Position numbers and translations under genes: made by a program | Assembly: GCF_000160535.1 (NCBI RefSeq) | Contig: NZ_GG704781.1 | Location: 330,892-394,891, forward strand | Reading direction: 5' to 3' | From: Hallella bergensis DSM 17361 | GTDB lineage: Bacteria; Bacteroidota; Bacteroidia; Bacteroidales; Bacteroidaceae | Length of the DNA stretch: 64,000 bases | Part shown: in pieces, positions 36,157 to 45,451 of the stretch | Position numbering within the stretch: position 1 is the stretch's first letter | Layout of the letters: every line of letters starts with the position of its first letter | The notes under the pieces: model-generated | Database searches by the model: none | The model's input: only the letters and a program-made list of their open reading frames with translations | What the model was told of the DNA's origin: nothing

Positions 36157-37200
36157 ATGGCAGAGATGAATTTTGGTGGTGTTATGGAAACCGTTATCAC
36201 CAACAAAGAGTTTACTTTGGAAAAAGCACGAGAGGTGCTGAAAGACGAAACCATAGCAGTTATTGGTTATGGCATTCAGGGACCAGGACAGGCCGGTAAC
36301 CTACGCGACAATGGATTCAATGTTATTGTAGGTCAGCGTGAGGGTAAGACTTACCAGAAGGCGGTCGAAGACGGATGGGTGCCAGGCAAAACGCTGTTTC
36401 CTATCGAGGAAGCAGTCAAGAAAGGTACCATTATTTGCATGCTGTTGTCTGATGCAGGTCAGATTGCCTTGTGGCCCAAGCTCAAGCCATTACTTGTTGC
36501 TGGAAAGACCTTGTATTATTCCCATGGATTTGCCATCAACTGGTCTGACCGCACAGGAGTTGTTCCACCAAAGGATATCGATGTTATTATGGTTGCTCCT
36601 AAGGGGTCGGGCACTTCGCTCCGCACTATGTTCCTCGAAGGACGTGGATTGAACTGCTCGTATGCTGTTTATCAGGATGCATCCGGCAAGGCAGAGGATA
36701 AAACCATCGCTTTGGGTATTGGTATCGGTGCCGGCTATCTGTTTAAAACAACTTTCCAACGCGAGGCTATCTCTGACCTCACTGGCGAGCGTGGCTCACT
36801 GATGGGAGCTATTGAAGGATTGCTTGAGGCTCAGTATGAAACCCTCCGTGAGCATGGATATTCACCATCGGAAGCCTTCAACGAGACCGTTGAGGAGCTG
36901 ACACAAAGTCTTGGCCCGTTGTTCGGAGAAAAAGGAATGGACTGGATGTATGCCAATTGTTCCACCACGGCACAGCGTGGTGCTCTGGATTGGCGTCCAC
37001 GTTTTAAAGCTGCGATCAAGCCAGTGATGGAGTGGCTTTATCTGAGTGTGCAGAATGGAACCGAAGCACAGATTTCCATAGACAGAAACTCTCAGCCAGA
37101 CTATCGTGAAAAACTGAATGCTGAGTTGAAAGAAATGCACGATATGGAAATGTGGCGTGCCGCAGAGACAGTGCGTCAGCTCCGTCCGGAAAACAATTAA
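36157..37200 (+). CDS. ilvC: Ketol-acid reductoisomerase
   Basis: IlvC converts acetolactate to dihydroxy-isovalerate with NADPH and magnesium. The 347 residues show the nucleotide-binding loop GYGIQGPGQAGNLRDNG (about 34-50), VAPKGSG (about 147-153), and the helical C-terminal domain with metal ligands in SDLTGERGSLMGAIEGLLEAQYE (about 206-228). Length fits the short class I enzyme. It ends the branched-chain cluster and has its own promoter and terminator. Confidence 0.96.
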   Translation: MAEMNFGGVMETVITNKEFTLEKAREVLKDETIAVIGYGIQGPGQAGNLRDNGFNVIVGQREGKTYQKAVEDGWVPGKTLFPIEEAVKKGTIICMLLSDAGQIALWPKLKPLLVAGKTLYYSHGFAINWSDRTGVVPPKDIDVIMVAPKGSGTSLRTMFLEGRGLNCSYAVYQDASGKAEDKTIALGIGIGAGYLFKTTFQREAISDLTGERGSLMGAIEGLLEAQYETLREHGYSPSEAFNETVEELTQSLGPLFGEKGMDWMYANCSTTAQRGALDWRPRFKAAIKPVMEWLYLSVQNGTEAQISIDRNSQPDYREKLNAELKEMHDMEMWRAAETVRQLRPENN

Positions 37201-37224
37201 AGTTTATAATTATATCATGTCATG

Positions 37225-37257
37225 GCTCTGAACTTGTGAAAGTTCAGGGCTTTTCGT
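37225..37257 (+). terminator. Terminator of ilvC
   Basis: GCTCTGAACTT (37225-37235) pairs with AAGTTCAGGGC (37240-37250) around GTGA, followed by TTTTCGTT. Confidence 0.8.
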
Positions 37258-37308
37258 TATATGGCTGTCTACAGTCCACGTGTATGATGAACTATGCGCT
37301 CCATCTGT

Positions 37309-39207
37309 TTATAGATAGATCAACGAACCATCCAAATGTATTATCTCTTCGTTCACCAGATATCTCAAGGCGTTGTCAAGCTGTTTTTTGGGAATGTTGA
37401 GCTGGTGTAGCTCGTTGATCATATGTTTTTCTCCATCTTTAAGAAGAACGATAACGGCTTGGCGAGCGTATTTGTCATCTTCACCGGAAGTTCTGTCCAC
37501 TCTGCTGGAAACGCACACATCGCATACGTTGCAATCGTGTGATTTCGTTTCCCCGAAGTATCGAAGAAGTTGGCGGCTTCGACATACATTATTGTTTGAA
37601 GCATATTCGATTATGGCTTCGATGCGTTTGGTAAACTGTTCCTTCCGGTCTTCATACACATTTTTCGCGATAACCATTTCGTCGATGTCCACTCGACTTT
37701 GCGTGTAGGTAATATAAGGTGTCTTGCGTTGGGGGATAAAATGCACGATATGTTTTCTGCTGAGCGTCTTGAGCACTTGATAGGTAGATTCTCTGCCAAT
37801 TCCGGCTTGCATAGCTATAAGCGCTTCGTCGATATATCCGTAATCGGTGAAGAGTCCACCATAATTGCGAAGAATGGCCGTAATAACTGCTTCCTCGTGT
37901 GGAGAGAGTTCGTTAAGTCGGTAAAGTTCGCTTCGCCCCAATAGAAACATGAGTCGTGCGCTGGCATCTGGATCAACCTCATATTCGATGTATCCGGCGT
38001 TTTGCAACAGCTTCAGGGCCGAATTCACCATAATCGGAAAATATTTATAGGTATGACAGAACTTATCGATTTCGAAAGCAAAGGTATGTTCAAACCCGCT
38101 CCCCACACCTATTGTATAGTAGTAGGACAAATGTTCATAGACATCCTTAATATAATCTTTCTCGGGAAAATTATCAGCTATACGCTTGATGAGCTTGCGA
38201 TGATCGCTATTGTTCCATAACAGTACCGCGTAAGCTTTGTTACCATCACGTCCGGCTCGGCCTGCCTCTTGAAAGTATGCTTCGATGGAGTCCGGGCAAT
38301 CGATGTGCACCACCAGTCTGACATCGGGTTTGTCGATGCCCATGCCAAACGCATTGGTAGCAACGATAACACGCTTCTGGTCTTGCTTCCACAGCTTTTG
38401 GCGTTCATCCTTGACGGTTGGTTCCAGTCCGGCATGATAAAATGTGGAGGAAATATTATTTCGTTCGAGCATGCCCGAAATATCCTTGCATCTTCTTCGA
38501 CTCCGCACATACACGATTGCACTGCCTTGAAGTCTTGATAATATATGTATGAGTTCGGTCTCTTTGTCTGTGGCTTCTCTCACTACGTATGCCAGGTTTC
38601 GTCGCTCGAAACTCATACTGAATACGTTTTTTGCCTGAAAATTGAGTTGTTTCTGAATGTCATCAACAACTTGCGGAGTGGCTGTAGCAGTGAGAGCCAG
38701 CACTGGCGCATCGGGCACAAGCTTTCGAATATCAGCAATCCGGAGATAGGATGGACGAAAATCATACCCCCACTGACTGATACAGTGGGCTTCATCCACG
38801 GTGATAAAGCTCACCTTCATGTGTTTTAGCTTGGTTTGAAAAATAGCTGATCCAATGCGTTCGGGCGACACATATAGTAGCTTGGTGTTACCAAGAATAC
38901 AGTTTTCCAGATTTTTCAGAATCTCAGCTCTCGACATTCCCGAGTAAACGGCTGTAGCCATGATGCCCTTTTCACGCAGGTGCTGCACTTGGTCTTTCAT
39001 CAAGGCAATGAGTGGAGTGACCACAATGCATACCCCATCCTGAGCCAATGCCGGAACTTGAAAGGTGATAGACTTGCCTCCGCCCGTGGGCATTAGCCCG
39101 AGAGTATCTTTTCCAGAGCCGATACTTTCAATGATTTCCCGTTGAATGCTCCGAAACTCTTTATACCCCCAGTATTGTTCAAGAATTTGTAAATAGTGGT
39201 CCGTCAC
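37309..39207 (-). CDS. recQ: RecQ-family ATP-dependent DNA helicase
   Basis: RecQ unwinds DNA 3' to 5' in recombinational repair. The 632 residues carry helicase motifs TGGGKS (near 40-46), DEAH (near 138-141), TATATP, and the arginine-finger region QEAGRAGRDG, then the RQC zinc site (CRSRQLLRYFGETKSHDCNVCDVC) and a winged helix. No clear HRDC domain follows, so it is a short form. The start overlaps the recJ stop by 4 bases, so recJ and recQ are coupled, and RecJ is its known partner nuclease in the RecFOR pathway. Confidence 0.94.
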   Translation of the reverse strand: MTDHYLQILEQYWGYKEFRSIQREIIESIGSGKDTLGLMPTGGGKSITFQVPALAQDGVCIVVTPLIALMKDQVQHLREKGIMATAVYSGMSRAEILKNLENCILGNTKLLYVSPERIGSAIFQTKLKHMKVSFITVDEAHCISQWGYDFRPSYLRIADIRKLVPDAPVLALTATATPQVVDDIQKQLNFQAKNVFSMSFERRNLAYVVREATDKETELIHILSRLQGSAIVYVRSRRRCKDISGMLERNNISSTFYHAGLEPTVKDERQKLWKQDQKRVIVATNAFGMGIDKPDVRLVVHIDCPDSIEAYFQEAGRAGRDGNKAYAVLLWNNSDHRKLIKRIADNFPEKDYIKDVYEHLSYYYTIGVGSGFEHTFAFEIDKFCHTYKYFPIMVNSALKLLQNAGYIEYEVDPDASARLMFLLGRSELYRLNELSPHEEAVITAILRNYGGLFTDYGYIDEALIAMQAGIGRESTYQVLKTLSRKHIVHFIPQRKTPYITYTQSRVDIDEMVIAKNVYEDRKEQFTKRIEAIIEYASNNNVCRSRQLLRYFGETKSHDCNVCDVCVSSRVDRTSGEDDKYARQAVIVLLKDGEKHMINELHQLNIPKKQLDNALRYLVNEEIIHLDGSLIYL

Positions 39208-40958
39208 CGTTGCTTACTGTCTTCGCCGATTGATGTCTCACTTTCTGCGGGACGTATATCCTCAATTTGAAGTTGCACTTGATTACGCTTGAAGACATTG
39301 TTTTCAATTGTATAGGCAATGTCGAACGAGCGTTTCGACTTGATATATCGAGCCGATGCACTTTGCCCAAAGGCGATACCGTTAACCACAGTGCTCGAAT
39401 TGGAATCAACCAGTTCAAGCTTAATATGTTCCTGGAAACGCCCAACAACCTTGCTGGTTCCATAATCATACACGCCTTTGGTGCAGAATACAGGTTTCGT
39501 ATTGCCTGGTCCAAATGGGGAGAAGCGTTTCAGGTCATTGTGCAGTCGCTTGGAGATGTCCTTAAAGTCGATTTCAGCATCTATATCCAGATAAGCTTCG
39601 GTTTGCTCGGGCTCTATGTGTTCTTCCACATAATTATGAAATCTATTGCAAAATTCGTGGATATCCTCCCATTTTAACGTCAGCCCGGCTGCGTATGTAT
39701 GCCCTCCGAAATTAATCAGGATGTCACGGCAATGTTTTATAGCAGAATAAATATCAAAGCCCATGACCGACCGCGCCGATCCTGTGGCAAAATCACCATC
39801 GCGGGTGAGCACGACTGTTGGGCGGAAATACATTTCCGTGAGACGTGAAGCCACTATGCCGACAACCCCCTTTTTCCAATGCTCATCATAGAGTACGATA
39901 CTCGAATGGTGTTCTTGGCTTTCGAGTTTAGCAACGATTTGATTGGCTTCTTCAGTCATTTGTTTGTCAATATCCTTGCGCTGTTCATTATATTCGTCGA
40001 TTCGCCGAGCTTCTTCCAAAGCCATGCTGAAGTCTTTCTCTACAAGCAACTCCACACTTTCCTTGCCGTTCTCCATGCGTCCGGATGCATTAATGCGTGG
40101 GCCAATTTTAAAGATGATGTCGCTCATTGAGATCTCGCGCCCGCTAAGACCGCATATATCAATAATAGATTTCAGACCAACGCTCGGATTCTGGTTGAGT
40201 TGTTTCAGTCCGTGGAAGGCCAGAATGCGGTTTTCATCCACTACAGGTACCAGGTCTGCCGCAATGCTTACGGCGCAGAAGTCAAGTAAGGGGATGAGTC
40301 GTGAGAATGGTATTCCGTTGTTTTTTGCAAAAGCCTGCATGAACTTAAAGCCCACCCCGCAGCCACTCAGCTGCTTGAAAGGATAGGTGTCGTCAGTCCT
40401 TTTGGGATTCAGAATAGCTACCGCGGGCGGAATTTCCTCATCGGGGACGTGATGGTCACATATAATAAAATCTATACCAATGCTCTTGGCATAGCCAATT
40501 TCTTCGATTGCCTTGATACCACAGTCGAGAATAATAATCAGTTTAACATCGTTTTCCTTGGCATAGTCTATTCCTTTCTTGCTCACGCCATATCCCTCGT
40601 CATAACGGCTGGGAATATAGTATTCTATATTGGAATAAAACTGCTGCAGAAATTTATATACCAATGCCACTGCTGTGCATCCATCTACATCATAATCGCC
40701 ATACACCATGATACGCTCTTTGCGTCCCATTGCATCGTTCAGACGGTCTACTGCCACGTCCATATCCTTCATGAGGAAAGGGTTTATGAGGTCAGCCAAC
40801 TGGGGTCTGAAGAATCGCTTGGCAGCACTCTCTGTGGTTATTCCACGCTTGATGAGCAAGCCTGCCAAAATGGGATTGATGTTAAGCTTTTCGCCTAATT
40901 CCTTAGCTTGTTGTATGTTGTTTGATGTAGGTGGATCGTATTTCCATTTAAAATGCAT
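39204..40958 (-). CDS. recJ: Single-stranded-DNA-specific exonuclease RecJ
   Basis: RecJ degrades single-stranded DNA 5' to 3' and trims ends for recombination and mismatch repair. The 584 residues include the DHH-family metal motifs VYGDYDVDGCTA (about 79-90), LDCGIKAIEEI, CDHHVPDEE (about 158-166) and NPKRTDDTYPFKQLSG, and the C-terminal DHHA1 GGHTYAAGLTL (near 415-425). It precedes recQ with a 4-base overlap. A TAACTTTG box lies 24 bases upstream. Confidence 0.95.
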   Translation of the reverse strand: MHFKWKYDPPTSNNIQQAKELGEKLNINPILAGLLIKRGITTESAAKRFFRPQLADLINPFLMKDMDVAVDRLNDAMGRKERIMVYGDYDVDGCTAVALVYKFLQQFYSNIEYYIPSRYDEGYGVSKKGIDYAKENDVKLIIILDCGIKAIEEIGYAKSIGIDFIICDHHVPDEEIPPAVAILNPKRTDDTYPFKQLSGCGVGFKFMQAFAKNNGIPFSRLIPLLDFCAVSIAADLVPVVDENRILAFHGLKQLNQNPSVGLKSIIDICGLSGREISMSDIIFKIGPRINASGRMENGKESVELLVEKDFSMALEEARRIDEYNEQRKDIDKQMTEEANQIVAKLESQEHHSSIVLYDEHWKKGVVGIVASRLTEMYFRPTVVLTRDGDFATGSARSVMGFDIYSAIKHCRDILINFGGHTYAAGLTLKWEDIHEFCNRFHNYVEEHIEPEQTEAYLDIDAEIDFKDISKRLHNDLKRFSPFGPGNTKPVFCTKGVYDYGTSKVVGRFQEHIKLELVDSNSSTVVNGIAFGQSASARYIKSKRSFDIAYTIENNVFKRNQVQLQIEDIRPAESETSIGEDSKQR

Positions 40959-40981
40959 TTTAAATTATTTTTATTCTGCTC

Positions 40982-40989
40982 CAAAGTTA
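40982..40989 (-). promoter_or_regulatory. -7 promoter box for recJ-recQ
   Basis: CAAAGTTA reads TAACTTTG on the minus strand, 24 bases upstream of recJ. The other 370 bases before the next gene hold no recognised feature. Confidence 0.5.
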
Positions 40990-41365
40990 CTAAATTTCGA
41001 TGAAAAAGGGTTGTTATAATAGTTAAAAGTTTGTACTGAAAATTTCTCGTACACATTTTCAGTTGTTCACCGAACGCCCATAAACACCATTTCCGCTTGC
41101 GTGTTGGTCAAACCAGAATGGTTGTTGCAGCTTTTGCTGAATGAAAACTTTGTGGGCTGGGGCTATCGGTGTAAAACAGTGAAAAGCAACGCTGACTCCA
41201 AGCAAAATATATAAAAAACCTTGCATATCTCGAAAAAAAGTGCGAATATTGCATTTAAATTATGTAGGGGGTCGACTTGTATGTTGTTCAGAACGTTATA
41301 TGATATTTCGGAAAATAAGGACAACAGAGGGCGACTTTTGACATTGAATCATATCGTGAGTAAAA

Positions 41366-42937
41366 ATGAAATCGTTGGTTGGGGGGTATAAAGTCAAACA
41401 GTCCGGCAATCTGTATTATCTTATGTTTTGTGTAGCTTTGCTGCCTATATTGCTATTGCGCGATTTCACTCCGGATAACGAGTTGCGTTATCTCAGTATT
41501 GCTGATGAAGCCTTACGACATCACACTTTTTTCACTTTTACCAACCATGGAGCTGTCTATGCTGACAAACCCCCACTTTATTTTTGGTTTGTTATGCTGG
41601 GCAAGTGGTTTCTTGGTGCCCATCGGATGTGGTTCCTATCTTTAGACTCGCTTATCCCGGCACTCGTAATCGTCCGAACCATGGATAAGTGGGTCTCCAC
41701 CGAGATGGATCAGGAAATCCGGAGCATGGCTCAGATGATGTTGCTCACTGCAGGTCTCTTTGCTGGACTGGCCGTTACGCTACGTATGGACATGCTGATG
41801 TGCATGTTTATTGTACTCGCACTCCGAGCTTTTTATTGCATGTATACGAGTCCCGACATTAACAAGGCAGTGGCTTGGCAGTTCCCAATTTATATATTCC
41901 TTGCTGTATTCAGTAAGGGAATGGTTGGGTTGTTGGTGCCTCTGTGCTCTACGCTTGTATTTCTGCTTTGGACAGGAAAAATTAGACAGTTTGGAAGATA
42001 TTGGGGGGCACGTACGTGGTGCGTGCTGATCGTAGGATTTCTGCTTTGGTTCAGCGCCGTGTATGCAGAGGCCGGCAAGGAATATCTGAACAATTTGCTT
42101 TTTCACCAAACCATAGACCGTGCGGTCAACTCCTTCCATCACAAGGCACCGTTCTATTATTATGGCATCTCCGTATGGTACTCCATCGCACCATGGTCGC
42201 TGCTGGTTATCGGCCTGTTGGTCGCTGCAGCTACTCGAAAGTTGTACGCTACGGATCTCCAACGCTTTTTCTGTTCCGTTTTCATATCAACGTTCGTCAT
42301 GCTATCGTGCATCAGTTCCAAGTTGCAAGTCTACCTACTGCCCGCTTTTCCGTTCGCAGTTTATCTTGCAGCATTATATTTGCAACGATTCAAGCGGACG
42401 ACATGGCTCAACCTGCTTTTTATTATAACTGCTGCCCTCTTTGTGGTGGTGCTACCTGTTGCCCTCTTTGCCCTTTCACTTGAAAGCACAGTTTACTTGC
42501 GACATCCAGCCGTCTATACTGCAGCATTTGCCATGACCTTGACCGGTTTATGGGCATTATGGAACCGATTCAGGATGAAGAGAACTTTGGCGTCGGGTCT
42601 ACGTACACTTGCCCTGGGACTTACCTGTACACTATTCATAGGCGGATGGGCATTGCCTGCCCTTAATCCATGGATAGGTTACAAGGCATTGTGCCGTGCA
42701 TCGCTGGATATGGCCAGAGATAAAAGGACAGACCGCATCGCCGTGTGGAAAGTGAGACGACCAGACAATATGGATGTATATTTAGGACGGCCGGTTGATG
42801 TCATAGAGACACCCGATGTTAAAGAAGTGCGCTCCCATCATCATACAGTGCTGATGGTGCGTCAGCGCGACCTGAAATATTTTGATATGGAGAAAGCTTC
42901 TGTTGTTGGGCCATTCGCTGTCGTCTATCTCAAATAA
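41366..42937 (+). CDS. ArnT-like GT39/GT83 polytopic glycosyltransferase
   Basis: The 523-residue protein has about 11-12 transmembrane helices and the first periplasmic loop typical of the family: TPDNELRYLSIADEAL (with the acidic pair near 31-33) and the later AVYADKPPLYFWF. This is the ArnT/PMT-like fold, which moves a sugar from a polyprenyl-phosphate carrier to lipid A or another acceptor on the periplasmic face of the inner membrane. The genes that follow could make the carrier-linked sugar. Acceptor and sugar are inferred. Confidence 0.85.
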   Translation: MKSLVGGYKVKQSGNLYYLMFCVALLPILLLRDFTPDNELRYLSIADEALRHHTFFTFTNHGAVYADKPPLYFWFVMLGKWFLGAHRMWFLSLDSLIPALVIVRTMDKWVSTEMDQEIRSMAQMMLLTAGLFAGLAVTLRMDMLMCMFIVLALRAFYCMYTSPDINKAVAWQFPIYIFLAVFSKGMVGLLVPLCSTLVFLLWTGKIRQFGRYWGARTWCVLIVGFLLWFSAVYAEAGKEYLNNLLFHQTIDRAVNSFHHKAPFYYYGISVWYSIAPWSLLVIGLLVAAATRKLYATDLQRFFCSVFISTFVMLSCISSKLQVYLLPAFPFAVYLAALYLQRFKRTTWLNLLFIITAALFVVVLPVALFALSLESTVYLRHPAVYTAAFAMTLTGLWALWNRFRMKRTLASGLRTLALGLTCTLFIGGWALPALNPWIGYKALCRASLDMARDKRTDRIAVWKVRRPDNMDVYLGRPVDVIETPDVKEVRSHHHTVLMVRQRDLKYFDMEKASVVGPFAVVYLK

Positions 42938-42954
42938 TAAGGTGGCAATTCTAT

Positions 42955-42962
42955 TATCTTTG
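42955..42962 (+). promoter_or_regulatory. -7 promoter box for the GT2-LABN-epimerase genes
   Basis: TATCTTTG lies in the 42-base gap after the ArnT-like gene and 18 bases before the GT2 start, so the three downstream genes may form their own transcript. Confidence 0.55.
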
Positions 42963-42979
42963 CGTGTAAATTACAAAAA

Positions 42980-43741
42980 ATGAGCAATATTAATAAAACT
43001 TCCAATTACAAGTTGACCATCATTGTTCCGGTGTTCAATGAAGAAGACAATATCCCCGCATTGGAATCAAGGCTGACAACTTTCCTGCCAAACTCGATAT
43101 GCGATGCATGTGTAATGTTTGTGGATGACGGATCTACAGACGAAAGCCTCCGTCGAATCAAGTCAGTATGTTCTGCCCATCCGGATTTCTTTTATCTTGC
43201 CCTGTCGCGTAACGGAGGACTGAGCACGGCCCTGAAGGCTGGTATAGATGCAACCGACTCGCCCTATGTCGGATATATGGATGCCGACTTGCAAACCACG
43301 CCAGAAGATTTCAATGCACTCCTTCCTTATGTCAGTGATTACGAAATTGTGACTGGAATAAGAGCAAATCGCAAAGATACCACGTTCAAGAAAATTCAGT
43401 CGCGCATCGCCAACGGCTTTCGTAATATGATGACCCATGACGGCGTACAAGACACTGGCTGTCCACTTAAGGTGATGCACACAGATGTTGCCAAACGCAT
43501 TCCCTTCTTTACGGGTATGCACCGCTTTCTGCCTGCTCTCGTACTTTTACAGAACGGGCGGGTGAAACAAATCCCTGTTCGTCACTTTCCGCGTGTTAAG
43601 GGTGAGTCTAAATATCACTTGCGCAACCGTCTGGTGTCTCCGCTTATCGATTGTTTTGCCTACCGTTGGATGAGAAAGCGATACATTAATTACAGTTTAT
43701 CAGAATGCAATCACTTGGACACCAACCATCGCCATGAGTAG
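42980..43741 (+). CDS. GT2 polyprenyl-phosphate glycosyltransferase (DPM1/ArnC-like)
   Basis: The 253-residue protein is a GT-A fold transferase: LTIIVPVFNEEDNIP (about 12-26), DDGSTDES (about 48-55), MDADLQTTPEDF with the metal-binding DAD/DxD (about 98-109), and a DTGCPLKVM region. It resembles dolichyl- or undecaprenyl-phosphate sugar synthases but lacks the C-terminal membrane helices of ArnC. The next gene, overlapping by 8 bases, encodes a membrane protein that could serve as its anchor. It would load a nucleotide sugar onto polyprenyl phosphate in the cytoplasm. Confidence 0.85.
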   Translation: MSNINKTSNYKLTIIVPVFNEEDNIPALESRLTTFLPNSICDACVMFVDDGSTDESLRRIKSVCSAHPDFFYLALSRNGGLSTALKAGIDATDSPYVGYMDADLQTTPEDFNALLPYVSDYEIVTGIRANRKDTTFKKIQSRIANGFRNMMTHDGVQDTGCPLKVMHTDVAKRIPFFTGMHRFLPALVLLQNGRVKQIPVRHFPRVKGESKYHLRNRLVSPLIDCFAYRWMRKRYINYSLSECNHLDTNHRHE

Positions 43742-44372
43742 CAGCATCGCCACGTTGGCTATCGGATTTTTGGCTCAGGGCTTTTTCTCAGCACGCATCC
43801 TGGTACAGTGGATTCTCTCCGAAAAGGCACGCCGTGTGCTCTCGCCCACGATTTTTTGGGTGCTCAGCCTCATGGGATCCTATCTGCTATGCATATACGG
43901 CTGGCTGAGGAATGACTTTGCGATTATCTTTGGTCAATTCATTGCTTATTACATATACCTTTGGAATCTGAAAATGAAGGGAGTCTGGCACCAGCTTCCT
44001 GTGATTCTGCGCTTAGTACTGCTGTGCACGCCCTTGGTGGCTGTAGCGTTTGTAAGCGAGCACTCTGCCGACTTCCTGGCTCGCTTTCTGCACAATGATG
44101 AGGTGAAGCCTTGGTTGTTGATATTCGGTTCCGTGGGGCAGGTGCTGTTCACGCTTCGCTTTGTTTATCAGTGGCTTTATTCGCGAAGAGAACACGAGTC
44201 GCGTCTTCCGGCTGGATTTTGGATTATCAGCCTTTTGGGATCATTGTTCATACTGACCTATGGTATCATCCGAAGAGATCCGGTGCTTATTGTTGGACAG
44301 GGTTTTGGCGTCATAGCTTACTCCAGAAACCTCTCTCTGATCATGAACGAAAACAAACAACACAACTTATGA
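43734..44372 (+). CDS. Membrane protein with two tandem LpxB N-terminal-like (LABN) domains
   Basis: The 212-residue protein has about six or seven membrane helices arranged as an internal repeat. Residues about 10-75 (FFSARILVQWILSEKARRV, then FWVLSLMGSYLLCIYGWLRND...IFGQ) and about 124-200 (LFTLRFVYQWLYSRREHES, then FWIISLLGSLFILTYGIIRRD...IVGQ) each match the lipid-A-disaccharide synthase N-terminal domain, which is usually present singly. It overlaps the GT2 gene by 8 bases and the epimerase by 4. It may anchor the GT2 or help move the sugar-lipid across the membrane; this is an inference from context. Confidence 0.82.
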   Translation: MSSSIATLAIGFLAQGFFSARILVQWILSEKARRVLSPTIFWVLSLMGSYLLCIYGWLRNDFAIIFGQFIAYYIYLWNLKMKGVWHQLPVILRLVLLCTPLVAVAFVSEHSADFLARFLHNDEVKPWLLIFGSVGQVLFTLRFVYQWLYSRREHESRLPAGFWIISLLGSLFILTYGIIRRDPVLIVGQGFGVIAYSRNLSLIMNENKQHNL

Positions 44373-45409
44373 AAATCTTAGTGACAGGCGCGGCCGGATT
44401 TATAGGCGCAGCCTTGGTGAAAGCCCTGATAGGCAAACAGCATGAAGTGGTGGGCATCGACAACATCAATTCGTATTACGACCCAGCACTGAAATATGCA
44501 CGACTGGCCGACGTGGGTATTCCATCAACTGCCATTGCCGAACATAGCATGGTGGAGAGCACCCGAAGCTCTCTCTACAGATTTATGAAGATGGATCTAA
44601 CTGACCGTACGGCCATGAAGGCTCTGTTTGCCTCTGAGGGGTTCGACATCGTTTTCAATCTTGCGGGACAGGCCGGCGTTCGCTATTCGATAGAGAATCC
44701 GTTTGCTTATGTCGAAAGCAATATTTTCGGCTTTCTCAATATCTTGGAAAGCTGTCGCCACCATCCGGTGAAACATCTCGTCTATGCCAGTTCAAGTAGC
44801 ATTTACGGCATGAACAATCGGGTTCCCTATTCTGAAACCGACATGACCGATAGTCCTGTCAGCCTTTATGCTGCCACCAAGAAATCGAACGAACTCATGG
44901 CACATGCGTACAGCAAACTCTATGGCATACCGGCTACCGGGCTGCGTTTCTTCACCGTGTACGGTCCGTGGGGGAGACCCGATATGGCACCGTCTCTTTT
45001 TATGAAATCTGTGCTTGACGACACTCCGATTCATGTGTTCAACCATGGTGACATGCAACGTGATTTTACCTATATCGACGATGTGGTCAACGCCATGTTG
45101 CTCGTGGCCGGACATCCGTCTGGCGAGACCGTTCCTCACACGGTCTATAATGTGGGGCATTCGAGTCCGGTGGCATTGATGGATTTCATCAGGGTCATCG
45201 AGGAGGAAACTGGACGAAAGGCACGCCTGAAGATGGAGCCTATGCAACCCGGCGACGTCAGTTGTACCTATGCTGACATTTCGCGCCTGCAACACGATTT
45301 TGGCTTTGTTCCCCAAGTGTCCGTTCAGCAGGGTATACATGCTTTTTACCAGTGGTATAAGGACTACACACGAGTCTCCATGTCAGACGGTAATGGGGTT
45401 AGGGTATAA
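44369..45409 (+). CDS. UDP-glucuronate 4-epimerase-like NAD-dependent epimerase
   Basis: From the ATG at 44369, which overlaps the previous stop in ATGA, the protein has 346 residues. An open frame extends further upstream but lies inside the LABN gene. It is an extended short-chain dehydrogenase: GAAGFIGAALVKAL at the NAD site (about 7-20), NLAGQAGVRYSIENPFAYVESNIFG, YAATKKSNELMAHAYSKLYG with the catalytic Tyr-xxx-Lys, and GRPDMAPSLFMKS...DMQRDFTYIDDVV. These long blocks match bacterial UDP-glucuronate 4-epimerases, which make UDP-galacturonate. This would supply the sugar for the two transferases upstream. Confidence 0.88.
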   Translation: MKILVTGAAGFIGAALVKALIGKQHEVVGIDNINSYYDPALKYARLADVGIPSTAIAEHSMVESTRSSLYRFMKMDLTDRTAMKALFASEGFDIVFNLAGQAGVRYSIENPFAYVESNIFGFLNILESCRHHPVKHLVYASSSSIYGMNNRVPYSETDMTDSPVSLYAATKKSNELMAHAYSKLYGIPATGLRFFTVYGPWGRPDMAPSLFMKSVLDDTPIHVFNHGDMQRDFTYIDDVVNAMLLVAGHPSGETVPHTVYNVGHSSPVALMDFIRVIEEETGRKARLKMEPMQPGDVSCTYADISRLQHDFGFVPQVSVQQGIHAFYQWYKDYTRVSMSDGNGVRV

Positions 45410-45451
45410 TCTCTCCATTTAGGTTTCGTGTTCGAGTACCATCTTTTTAGC

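Noticed and set aside
44111..44368. N-terminal extension of the epimerase frame
   Set aside because: It overlaps the LABN gene in another frame, and the NAD-binding start MKILVTGAAGFIG begins at 44369 in an ATGA overlap.
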